From IMG/VR virus record IMGVR_UViG_3300035698_013628, positions 1 through 23,417 of that record: a stretch of 23,417 nucleotides of DNA; one strand, 5' to 3'. Under the pieces are notes generated by a model. That model had not been told where the DNA came from. It saw nothing but the letters and a program-made list of their open reading frames with translations, and ran no database searches. Source of the stretch: a virus. Shown piece after piece: positions 14,478 to 20,974 of the stretch (its first letter is position 1; each line of letters starts with the position of its first letter). A program made the translations under genes and the position numbers.

Positions 14478-15623
14478 CTATTCACTTTTCCATGAATCAC
14501 CAACCCAATATTGAGATACCAATGCATTCATTTCTTCTTCAGTCTTGATATTCTTACCCCAATATGGAATGTCGCATCTAATGGAAGTGAATGAACATTT
14601 AGAACAATACTCATGAGATCGTCTATCTTTATGATACAACTTATTTCTCACATCCTGCATATATGAACCCAACCAAAATTTAAAAAATCCATCTAATCCT
14701 TCTTTAATATTTCCAAACTCATTAACTGTATGCCTTAAATAATCAAAGCAACAAAATATAAATGTCCCATCATAATTCACATTCACAAACTTATTTGGTA
14801 AGTCGCACCTCCTATCTGGAGGCGATGTGACTTTTCTCATTCCAAACTTCCCTGCAGCTTTCCAATCCAAATCATTAAAAAAGGTTTGCAAATAACCCCT
14901 TCCAACTTTTCTTGTTGACCAATTATATGGATTTTCAGCCAACATTATTATATGAACATCAGGATTATTTTGATTTGTAAAAACACTTGGAACACACTTT
15001 GGTTTATGATCTTGATGATACCAATAATATCCAGAATCATCAGCAAGCTTCTTATGATCATCATACGGTGCATACATATCCACAAACACCATATTCAATC
15101 CAGCTTCAAATAATTGCTTATACGTCAACTTACCATTCATTAATTGAGTACCATTCGTATATGTCAATATTTGAATATTTGGACAAATAGATCTTGCAAT
15201 ATGTATAAACTCTACAAAATCTGGATGTAGTGTAGGTTCCCCTGCATTACACAATTCCAAACGTGTAAAAGGAGCAACCTTTTGGATAGTTTCTAACAAT
15301 GAAACCCAAACGTCTTTTTTCATAAAATGAATTTCATTTTTTGGAAACAATCGTGTTGGACAAAAAGCACAGGCTAAATTACAACCTCGTGTGATTTCTA
15401 CCCACCATCCCCAAGTATTCAACCTACCAAGTGGGCGTTTTGGATTCTTACACATGGTACTAAGATGTTCATGCATTGATGAATTCAATGTCTTATCAGA
15501 TAAAAGATTATCTTTGTATGCTTTAAATTCATCATCAACAACTAACTTTTGCTTTGCCTGTTTTGGCAACTCAAAAGGCAGGGATGAATAAAACTCATTA
15601 GGTAAATCATCAAAAAATCCCAT
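14478..15623 (-). CDS. radical SAM enzyme with C-terminal Cys-rich (SPASM-like) region
   Basis: 381 residues. The Fe-S/SAM motif is EITRGCNLACAFCPT (C81-x3-C85-x2-C88). A GEPTLHPDF motif follows, the usual SAM-binding GE element, then an ILTYTNGTQL strand. In the C-terminal third, cysteines in CDLPNK, FIFCCFDY and YCSKCSFTSIRC match an auxiliary cluster region (SPASM or twitch type). The N-terminus is MGFFDDL, like the next genes. The start at 15623 has GAGG 6 bases upstream and lies one base past the clamp stop; a TTG four codons earlier is possible. Radical SAM enzymes of this type add or rearrange groups by radical chemistry. Its position before two TET-associated-type glycosyltransferases suggests that it makes or alters the base or sugar they act on. 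The substrate is unknown. Confidence 0.88.
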   Translation of the reverse strand: MGFFDDLPNEFYSSLPFELPKQAKQKLVVDDEFKAYKDNLLSDKTLNSSMHEHLSTMCKNPKRPLGRLNTWGWWVEITRGCNLACAFCPTRLFPKNEIHFMKKDVWVSLLETIQKVAPFTRLELCNAGEPTLHPDFVEFIHIARSICPNIQILTYTNGTQLMNGKLTYKQLFEAGLNMVFVDMYAPYDDHKKLADDSGYYWYHQDHKPKCVPSVFTNQNNPDVHIIMLAENPYNWSTRKVGRGYLQTFFNDLDWKAAGKFGMRKVTSPPDRRCDLPNKFVNVNYDGTFIFCCFDYLRHTVNEFGNIKEGLDGFFKFWLGSYMQDVRNKLYHKDRRSHEYCSKCSFTSIRCDIPYWGKNIKTEEEMNALVSQYWVGDSWKSE

Positions 15624-15624
15624 A

Positions 15625-16656
15625 TCAAACCTCAAATTTTGTCAACCAAAGAAGATGCCTAAAATTATCCAATTCAAATAATGCCTTATCCTGTCCCAAT
15701 ATAACTTCATCTGTTTTTTCCAACATCTTCTGTAAAAAGTCAGGATTAACCTTAAATGTCATTGGATCATGATCCCAGTATTCTCCTTCAACAATTGTTT
15801 CAGTCCATCCAACTTCTTTCTTTTCACAATACAATACAATATTTTCTTTTGTGAATGTGATTTCTATTAACTGATCCTGAGTTGATTCAGATTTATCAAC
15901 CATTACTGCCACAACACTCAAAGAATCAATCAAATTTGGAAGCTTAGTTTTTGTGCCATCAAATGCAAAAAGATAATCAGTTTTTGGATATTTTATAGGT
16001 GGAATAAGTCTACAACACACGATAACATCTGCATCTGTAGAAAAACAAATCCATGATTCCCCTGCTGTTATGGCATACTCTTTTATAGTTGGAAAATTCA
16101 AAATAAACTTAGCTGATGAAGCTGGTATCAAAACTGCATCCATTGAAGCATCCAATGTGTATTCAGATATTCTCAACTCATCACTTGATATCATCTTATT
16201 ACCAGACACTTTTATTCCTGTTAATGCAATTTTATTTGAATCTTTGGATGTTGTAAACCTACACAAATCCAACCCTGTTATAAATCCTTTTGGAAGTGGT
16301 TTAAAATCCAAATTACTAATATCCAACGTATCCACACCCTTTAAATATTCATCAACTGCAAAACTTGAAATTTCAGCTTTTGTCTTACCAGATTTAATAA
16401 GCAATTTTTTATCTTCAAATTCTATATCAACCACAGATGACAAAGTTGGAAGTAGTGCAAGCATTTCTGTTGCTGGTATTCCACATGTAAAATCAAACTT
16501 ATCAAATGGATGTATGATGCATACAACATTGTTATATGTCAAAATATCTTGACCATCTATAACGAAAACTGGTTTATCACCAGCTAAACCTTCTGTTGGA
16601 AGTCCAAATTTTAAGCTATTCAAAATTCCAACTAATTCATCTCTATCTATTTCCAT
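15625..16656 (-). CDS. dnaN: DnaN-like DNA polymerase sliding clamp
   Basis: 343 residues with repeated beta-rich modules and clamp-like turns: IDRDELVGILNSLKFGL at the N-terminus, KLLIKSGKTKAEISSF, KGFITGLDLCRFTTSKDSNKIALTGIKV near the middle, and RISEYTLDASMDAVLIPASSAKFIL. The last matches the family's second-domain EFPxxR-like region in layout. The known role is a ring that tethers the polymerase, loaded by the DnaX-like protein. The start at 16656 is firm: AAGGAG lies 6 bases upstream and the terminator hairpin sits just before it, so the in-frame codons back to 16764 are not used. Length is near the bacterial beta clamp (about 370). The clamp is first in the long downstream operon. Assignment is by pattern and context; the termini are not typical of any well-known clamp. 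Confidence 0.75.
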   Translation of the reverse strand: MEIDRDELVGILNSLKFGLPTEGLAGDKPVFVIDGQDILTYNNVVCIIHPFDKFDFTCGIPATEMLALLPTLSSVVDIEFEDKKLLIKSGKTKAEISSFAVDEYLKGVDTLDISNLDFKPLPKGFITGLDLCRFTTSKDSNKIALTGIKVSGNKMISSDELRISEYTLDASMDAVLIPASSAKFILNFPTIKEYAITAGESWICFSTDADVIVCCRLIPPIKYPKTDYLFAFDGTKTKLPNLIDSLSVVAVMVDKSESTQDQLIEITFTKENIVLYCEKKEVGWTETIVEGEYWDHDPMTFKVNPDFLQKMLEKTDEVILGQDKALFELDNFRHLLWLTKFEV

Positions 16657-16672
16657 GCAATTCTCCTTTTCT

Positions 16673-16713
16673 AAAAAACATAAATAGCCCTGGAAACATC
16701 CAAGGCTATTTAT
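16673..16713 (-). terminator. intrinsic terminator between the 241-residue gene and the clamp
   Basis: A 15-bp stem (arms 16680-16694 and 16699-16713) with one G-U pair on the transcribed strand closes a 4-base loop. It is followed two bases later by six U residues (16673-16678). It lies 10 bases after the stop of the gene at 16724-17449 and only about 20 bases before the clamp start, whose ribosome site follows the U-tract directly. No obvious strong promoter lies between, so the clamp operon probably depends on read-through or on anti-termination. Confidence 0.85.
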
Positions 16714-16723
16714 ATCAAATACA

Positions 16724-17449
16724 TTACTTTTTATAGGTCCATTTACCATTGTCATCTGCTTCAATCACACCAAAATCAGTCAAACAATTGATGTAAAAGG
16801 CAACATGCGAATCTGTCCTGGATGATACATGAAGCTTCCCAAATTTTGCACTGAGTTCTTCCTTTGTACCACCACCATCATCCATAACTTTCTTGAACAC
16901 TTCAGATGTAGTCAAACGTTTCAGTTTCTTTACTTTAGGTTCCTTCTTTGCTTTAGGTTCCTTCTTTGCTTTAGGCTCCTTCTTTGCTTTCGGCTCCTTC
17001 GGTTCTTTTACAATATTCTTACAGGCATTCATACATTCCACATATTCAACATTGTAATCCCTTTTACAATCGGTACATTCATCAGCTTTTTCATCCCATC
17101 CAGTCTTAAAAACTGGACATTCCTCTTTCACTTCCTCTTTGGGTTCCTCTTTCACTTCCTCTTTGGGTTCCTCTTTCACTTCCTCTTTGGGTTCCTCTTT
17201 CACTTCCTCTTTGGGTTCCTCTTTGGCTTCCAATGCAACCACCAATTCATTATTCAATTCTGTAACTTCTTTGGGAATCTTGGCCTCATCAGCGGCAGGA
17301 ATTTCATCAATAGCTTTAAAAAAAGCATTCACCAATACTACTTTCTTCCCATTCATCTTAATCTTTTCCTTCACCAATCCAGCTTCTATCAATGCTGTAA
17401 TCGCCTTTTTAACCACATTGATATTAACATCCAAATCTTTAATCTCCAT
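16724..17449 (-). CDS. double winged-helix protein with KEP repeats and Cys cluster, function unknown
   Basis: 241 residues. Residues 1-50 look like a winged helix (NVVKKAITALIEAGLVKEK, then MNGKKVVLVN). Residues 76-110 are four copies of an eight-residue KEEPKEEV repeat. A Cys cluster (C111, C125, C128, C139, C143) follows, then KEPKAK repeats (147-172). Residues 178-241 are a second winged helix (TTSEVFKKVMDDGGGTKEELSAK, ending DNGKWTYKK). The Cys cluster and both repeat types resemble the SSB tail. AGGAGG stands 8 bases before the ATG. The gene has its own consensus promoter and terminator, so it is probably strongly expressed as a single-gene unit. DNA binding is a fair inference from the two winged helices; a partner of the SSB or an abundant nucleoid or regulatory protein are options. 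I do not recognise a named family. Confidence 0.85.
   Translation of the reverse strand: MEIKDLDVNINVVKKAITALIEAGLVKEKIKMNGKKVVLVNAFFKAIDEIPAADEAKIPKEVTELNNELVVALEAKEEPKEEVKEEPKEEVKEEPKEEVKEEPKEEVKEECPVFKTGWDEKADECTDCKRDYNVEYVECMNACKNIVKEPKEPKAKKEPKAKKEPKAKKEPKVKKLKRLTTSEVFKKVMDDGGGTKEELSAKFGKLHVSSRTDSHVAFYINCLTDFGVIEADDNGKWTYKK
16934..17002 (-). repeat. 18-bp tandem repeat (three full units and one partial)
   Basis: Three 18-base units of the form tttaggttccttctttgc (plus strand; the third has one change) at 16934-16987, then a diverged partial unit. They encode the KEPKAK repeats after the Cys cluster of the double winged-helix protein. The unit keeps the reading frame. Confidence 0.9.
17121..17216 (-). 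repeat. 24-bp perfect tandem repeat, four units
   Basis: Four exact 24-base units (17121-17144, 17145-17168, 17169-17192, 17193-17216) encode the eight-residue KEEPKEEV repeat. The lack of any base difference between units, even at silent positions, points to recent expansion by slippage. Copy number is likely to differ between related phages. Confidence 0.95.
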
Positions 17450-17473
17450 TTTACTTCCTCCTTATGAGTTTAT

Positions 17474-17489
17474 GATTGCAACTGCAATC
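17474..17489. promoter_or_regulatory. 16-bp perfect inverted repeat in the 5' leader
   Basis: Perfect 7-2-7 inverted repeat, gattgca-ac-tgcaatc, between the promoter and the ribosome site of the double winged-helix gene. As RNA it could only form a very tight hairpin, so a dimeric protein-binding site on DNA is more plausible. It is not the same sequence as the palindrome at 17503-17517. Confidence 0.5.
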
Positions 17490-17502
17490 TGTTATAAGTT
17501 TG

Positions 17503-17517
17503 TTGTGAACTTCACAA
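17503..17517. promoter_or_regulatory. 15-bp perfect palindrome, probable operator over the transcription start
   Basis: TTGTGAA-C-TTCACAA on the plus strand, two perfect 7-base arms around one base. It begins 2 bases downstream of the -10 element at 17520-17525, so it covers the expected +1 site. This position is typical of a repressor operator. The winged-helix product of the gene it controls is one candidate regulator (autoregulation), by inference. Confidence 0.6.
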
Positions 17518-17519
17518 TC

Positions 17520-17547
17520 ATTATAATAATTGATACTGGAATGTCAA
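17520..17547 (-). promoter_or_regulatory. consensus sigma-70-type promoter
   Basis: On the minus strand TTGACA (17542-17547) and TATAAT (17520-17525) are separated by 16 bases. Both hexamers match the consensus exactly. The element lies in the 127-base gap between the DnaB-like helicase and the double winged-helix gene and points into that gene. It should be read by host RNA polymerase holoenzyme. Confidence 0.85.
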
Positions 17548-17576
17548 TAGAAAATATTAATTCTCTTCAAAATAAT

Positions 17577-18875
17577 TTATTCATCCTCTTCATCATCAAA
17601 TAATCTTTCCCACACCAACCCACCTTTTCCATCTTCTAATAGGTGAATATCAAATTGCACCATTCCTGGTCCAGGTGGAACACTCCTTGCCTTTTCAAAG
17701 ATCACAGAAAACCTTGCTCCCTGTTCACTAGAATACATGGCAGGCGACTTCAACTTAATAATGCAATCCAATGCATCTTCTCTACCAGATGTTCCTCTCT
17801 GCCCAGTAGCACCCTTACCAGCATGATGGATCAATAACACAGTTACACCCAAATGTCTCAATGAAATAAGCCATTGATTAATCGGATCCCAGTCCTCTTT
17901 ACTGTTTTCTGCAATTCCTGGTGTCAATGATGAAATGTTGTCAAGAATCAATAATTGATACTTTTCATTATTATACAAATATTGATATAGAGCATTTCTA
18001 TATTCTTCAGTAGAAATATTCATTTGAACACCATACGATTGTGCATATTGTGAAGATGTGAGAACATCAAATGGATATTCTTCTGCTTCCTCACCATACA
18101 TATCCTGTAAAGTTTTCAACCGTTTCTGCATTTCATATTCACTCATTTCACCATCAACATACAAAACACCTGTTTGAGTTTCCACAGTCCATGGTCCCAA
18201 TGTTTTCCCAAAAGAATTTTTTCTTGTGACCAATGCAGCCAATGTCATTGACAACCAAGTTTTACCTATGCCCCTTGGAGCATATATCATACTAATATTC
18301 CCATCAATTAACCAGGGATCTATAATAACATTTGGAGGTTCTATCTTCTTATTTATAAAAGCTGTTGAACTCAATGTTACTTTGCTTATATTTTGCACAA
18401 TATCCCCAAAAGCCTCCTTTTGCTGTGAATACTGTTTCAAAACTTCTGTGGCCTTATCTGTATCTCCTCTTTCAAACAATATGGTTACTTCTTCCAATGT
18501 AACTGCTATGCCACGTTTAACCAAAAAATCTTTTGCTTGAGCAATTTCAAAAGTGATATTAACATCTTCTCTGATTTCAAATGCCTTTGATAATCCTTCA
18601 AGATACTTTGAAACTATTTTTGTGGTTTTTTCATCCTCATGAATCATTGCATCTTCAAACAATATCTTCAGATTACTCTTTGGAGCTTCAGCATACTTTT
18701 CAAAATAACTTTGTATCCATTTAAAAGCAGTTTTTGCATCATCTGTTTCTAGTAACCTTTGAGTTGTTTGTGGAATTATTTCTGAACAAAATTTTGTTGA
18801 TGATACCAAATTTGTGATCAAATTTTTCTCTTGTGAGTTATCAACACCAGTCCGTCTACGCTTAATCTTAGCCAA
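17577..18875 (-). CDS. dnaB: DnaB/RepA-type replicative helicase, TTG start
   Basis: 432 residues. The N-terminal ~150 residues are helical and resemble the DnaB N-terminal region. The RecA-like motor follows: Walker A APRGIGKT at 199-206, a TGVLYVDGEMS strand (catalytic Glu), Walker B YQLLILDNIS near 306-315, VTVLLIHHAGKGATGQRGTSGRED with the conserved His/Gln sensor region, and an acidic C-terminus (FDDEEDE). The known role is unwinding ahead of the fork with primase. The start is a TTG at 18875 with a perfect AGGAGG 7 bases upstream, giving an MAKIKRRRTG N-terminus. Upstream in-frame ATGs at 18896 and 18914 would put that ribosome site inside the coding region and add an unlike N-terminus. 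It lies 80 bases after the probable loader. A RepA-like hexameric helicase is an equivalent name. Confidence 0.87.
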   Translation of the reverse strand: MAKIKRRRTGVDNSQEKNLITNLVSSTKFCSEIIPQTTQRLLETDDAKTAFKWIQSYFEKYAEAPKSNLKILFEDAMIHEDEKTTKIVSKYLEGLSKAFEIREDVNITFEIAQAKDFLVKRGIAVTLEEVTILFERGDTDKATEVLKQYSQQKEAFGDIVQNISKVTLSSTAFINKKIEPPNVIIDPWLIDGNISMIYAPRGIGKTWLSMTLAALVTRKNSFGKTLGPWTVETQTGVLYVDGEMSEYEMQKRLKTLQDMYGEEAEEYPFDVLTSSQYAQSYGVQMNISTEEYRNALYQYLYNNEKYQLLILDNISSLTPGIAENSKEDWDPINQWLISLRHLGVTVLLIHHAGKGATGQRGTSGREDALDCIIKLKSPAMYSSEQGARFSVIFEKARSVPPGPGMVQFDIHLLEDGKGGLVWERLFDDEEDE

Positions 18876-18955
18876 TCGCAATCCTCCTATATACATTGAT
18901 GTGCATTTACCCAAAAGCTCTTACTGTGATGATCCTCAACGGTTCTAGTACACAA

Positions 18956-20620
18956 TTAGTGCTTTTCCCTAAAGTCTTTCCATGGCATCTCCAATGGAAT
19001 TTCTTTCCTATTCATTTCTCCAGTACTTTTAAGTAATTTTGGTATCCTTTCTTCATAAGTGTTTACAGACAATAACCAACTGAGGGATATTTTATTATTA
19101 GGGTTAATCGAATCCGATATGGCCCTATACACAACAATAACCATTGCTACAGGATCATTTGGAAGCCTAATAATAGCTTTCTTTCCCTTATCACCAAATC
19201 CATAGGTTTTCATGAATGTCAATAATCTCTTTGTGGCTGTCCTAAACAGGTTTTCCTCAACTATTGACAATCCATTTTTAGCACACAATTCAAATTCCTT
19301 AAAAGTGATCTCTGGCCAATCAGGACTAAATGGATAACTTATTTTACCATGAGTAGTTTTATGATCTGGTTTCAAGAACATTTCCTTAAATTCCTGTGTA
19401 ACCTTTGGGTTTGGATCTTTTATGTAGTTACCATAATGATCAGCAAGATATGATTGTGACTTTAAACATTCCTTAAACCACACCGTACTTTTCTTCACAC
19501 AATTGTTATCATAAATTCGTTTCTTCACAGCAACTGAAAACCCATTTAAAAATTGTGCTAAATCAATCCTATGACCTGAAACTTCTGATTGTAAAGAATA
19601 GTTATGTGTATCTGTAAGGATGTTTGAATATGTGGTAATAGACTTTTTGATTTTAGATAATGGGAAACTGTCAGTGAATAATCTTGGCAATGACTTTCTG
19701 GTAACATTAATATATGTGTTTGTTGGTCTATTGCCATTTTTTGGAACTCGAATCTTTTGCACACCTGGACATTGATTCCAATGTCTGATAACTTCATTGA
19801 TGGATGATTCGTAAGGGTTTTGCCTCACCGAGAGTTCTTGTTGATCTTCCTGTTTTTGCCTTCTAATCAAAACTGGTTTAGAATCTTCAGTAATATTACT
19901 CTCAGCTGCTGTAGAATCTTCAGTAATATTACTCTCAGCTGCTGTAGAATCTTCAGTAATATTACTCTCAGCTGCTGTAGAATTTCTTCCAATGGTTATG
20001 TTACTCTCTGTATCAATATCAACATTGGAAGTACTCTCAGGGGAACCAGATGCAGCAGAGCCTGATTTATCAGGCTGGGTGCTTACTCTTTCTTTAGAAA
20101 GAGTATTCTTTATAAATATATTCTTTATAAATGTAGGTGTCAAAATGGCGCTTTTAAATGTTCCATTTTGACACATTTGGATATCACAGTTAGTTAACAG
20201 GTTTATTAAGTATTCTTTTGGTAAACCTTTTGATTCCCTATCATCATCAACTTCTTTCAATATATCAAGGAGTTCAGTCAATCTTATCATACTAATAGAA
20301 TAATAATTTCGTGGTGGGACACCCCTTCTTTCTACGGAAAGTATTCCTAAATCAATAAATTCTTTTATGTACTGAGTTTGTTGTTTCCTTAATATACCAG
20401 TGTTCCATGCAATTTTCTTTTGATCACAAAATACAAAAAGATTCTTATTCTTTTTTTGTCTTCGAATATATGCTATCCAATCAATGATGTAAGTTAACCA
20501 TGTTGTCCTTTTTGCCCCAAAAACTAATGATACCGTTTTGTTTGTTCTCCAATATGCATCACCTGAAAAATTTACAAAATCAGCATTTATTTTATCTATA
20601 TCAATAGTCTGCAAAGTCAT
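18956..20620 (-). CDS. replication initiator or helicase-loader-like protein, winged helix plus repeats
   Basis: 554 residues. Residues ~20-125 form a winged-helix domain (KRTTWLTYIIDWIAY, FVFCDQKKIAWNTGI, QQTQYIKEFIDLGILSVERRG, VPPRNYYSI) that is paralogous to the whole gene upstream. Residues ~180-260 are a polar linker with three exact 11-residue repeats. Residues ~270-554 are helical, with NEVIRHWNQCPGVQK and later charged segments, resembling C-terminal regions of phage replisome organisers. No ATPase motif is seen. The position between primase and the DnaB-type helicase suggests origin binding or helicase loading; that is inference from context. The start at 20620 is the first in-frame ATG; a weak GGAG-like site (TAGGAG) precedes it. 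Confidence 0.72.
   Translation of the reverse strand: MTLQTIDIDKINADFVNFSGDAYWRTNKTVSLVFGAKRTTWLTYIIDWIAYIRRQKKNKNLFVFCDQKKIAWNTGILRKQQTQYIKEFIDLGILSVERRGVPPRNYYSISMIRLTELLDILKEVDDDRESKGLPKEYLINLLTNCDIQMCQNGTFKSAILTPTFIKNIFIKNTLSKERVSTQPDKSGSAASGSPESTSNVDIDTESNITIGRNSTAAESNITEDSTAAESNITEDSTAAESNITEDSKPVLIRRQKQEDQQELSVRQNPYESSINEVIRHWNQCPGVQKIRVPKNGNRPTNTYINVTRKSLPRLFTDSFPLSKIKKSITTYSNILTDTHNYSLQSEVSGHRIDLAQFLNGFSVAVKKRIYDNNCVKKSTVWFKECLKSQSYLADHYGNYIKDPNPKVTQEFKEMFLKPDHKTTHGKISYPFSPDWPEITFKEFELCAKNGLSIVEENLFRTATKRLLTFMKTYGFGDKGKKAIIRLPNDPVAMVIVVYRAISDSINPNNKISLSWLLSVNTYEERIPKLLKSTGEMNRKEIPLEMPWKDFREKH
19881..19979 (-). repeat. 33-bp perfect tandem repeat, three units
   Basis: Three exact 33-base units (19881-19913, 19914-19946, 19947-19979), plus a diverged partial fourth unit extending to about 20010, encode an 11-residue repeat with core AAESNITEDST in the linker of the initiator-like protein. 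The repeat is in frame and AT-rich. Initiator genes often contain their own origin iterons, so a DNA role is possible as well as a protein linker role. Confidence 0.95.
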
Positions 20621-20634
20621 TTGTGGTACTCCTA

Positions 20635-20973
20635 TTATAATGTGACGAAAACATACTTAGCTAAGTTATCCACATCAATGTAATAATGATTTCGTGGTGG
20701 GATGCCTTTTCTTTCTACATAAAGTACGCTTACACCAACAAATTCTTTTATATATTTGGTTTGTTGATCTTTTGATATGCCAAGCTCCTGTGTTATTTGC
20801 TTTTGGTCACAAGTAAAATAACCACAATCATGGTTATTTTGTTTTAGCATACGTGATCCATGTTCTGTAAGATAAGTTAGCCACATAGCTTTTGATATAC
20901 CAAAAGCACGAACAAATAATTTATTAACTTTCCAACTTTCATCCATCAATAATAGCAAATTAGAATTTTTCAT
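20635..20973 (-). CDS. stand-alone winged-helix DNA-binding protein, paralog of the initiator N-terminus
   Basis: 112 residues made almost entirely of the same winged helix as residues 20-125 of the next gene: SKAMWLTYLTEHG, GYFTCDQKQITQELGIS, KDQQTKYIKEFVGVSVLYVERKGIPPRNHYYIDV. Shared features include the CDQK motif, QQTxYIKEF and the RKG/RRG-PPRN turn. It lacks the linker and C-terminal region. The ATG at 20973 is chosen since it follows the primase stop by one base and has GAGG 9 bases upstream; an ATG at 20988 inside the primase gene is an alternative. It probably arose by tandem duplication. It could compete with, or heterodimerise with, the larger protein at the same DNA site. DNA binding is inferred from the fold pattern. 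Confidence 0.8.
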   Translation of the reverse strand: MKNSNLLLLMDESWKVNKLFVRAFGISKAMWLTYLTEHGSRMLKQNNHDCGYFTCDQKQITQELGISKDQQTKYIKEFVGVSVLYVERKGIPPRNHYYIDVDNLAKYVFVTL

Positions 20974-20974
20974 G

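Noticed and set aside
14468-14527. Longer start for the 63-residue gene (20 extra residues)
   Set aside because: It would overlap the radical SAM gene and place the perfect GGAGG site inside the coding region; the paralogs all start at MGFF.
16707-16714. TATAAATA octamer, identical to the T4 late promoter core
   Set aside because: It coincides with the base of the terminator stem, and several such octamers are expected by chance in 23 kb of AT-rich DNA.
16657-16764. Longer N-terminus for the sliding clamp (36 extra residues)
   Set aside because: It would translate through the terminator hairpin and overlap the previous gene; AAGGAG is properly placed for the ATG at 16656.
17121-17216. CRISPR-like array
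   Set aside because: The units are contiguous without spacers and lie in frame in a coding sequence; they are a coding minisatellite.
16829-17603. Long plus-strand frames opposite the double winged-helix gene, rich in Phe/Leu or Ser
   Set aside because: They are antisense images of the KEP repeats and cross the promoter region; repetitive composition explains the openness.
19558-19797. 79-codon same-strand frame inside the initiator-like gene
   Set aside because: No ribosome site, no motif and an unlike codon pattern; a shadow of the main frame.
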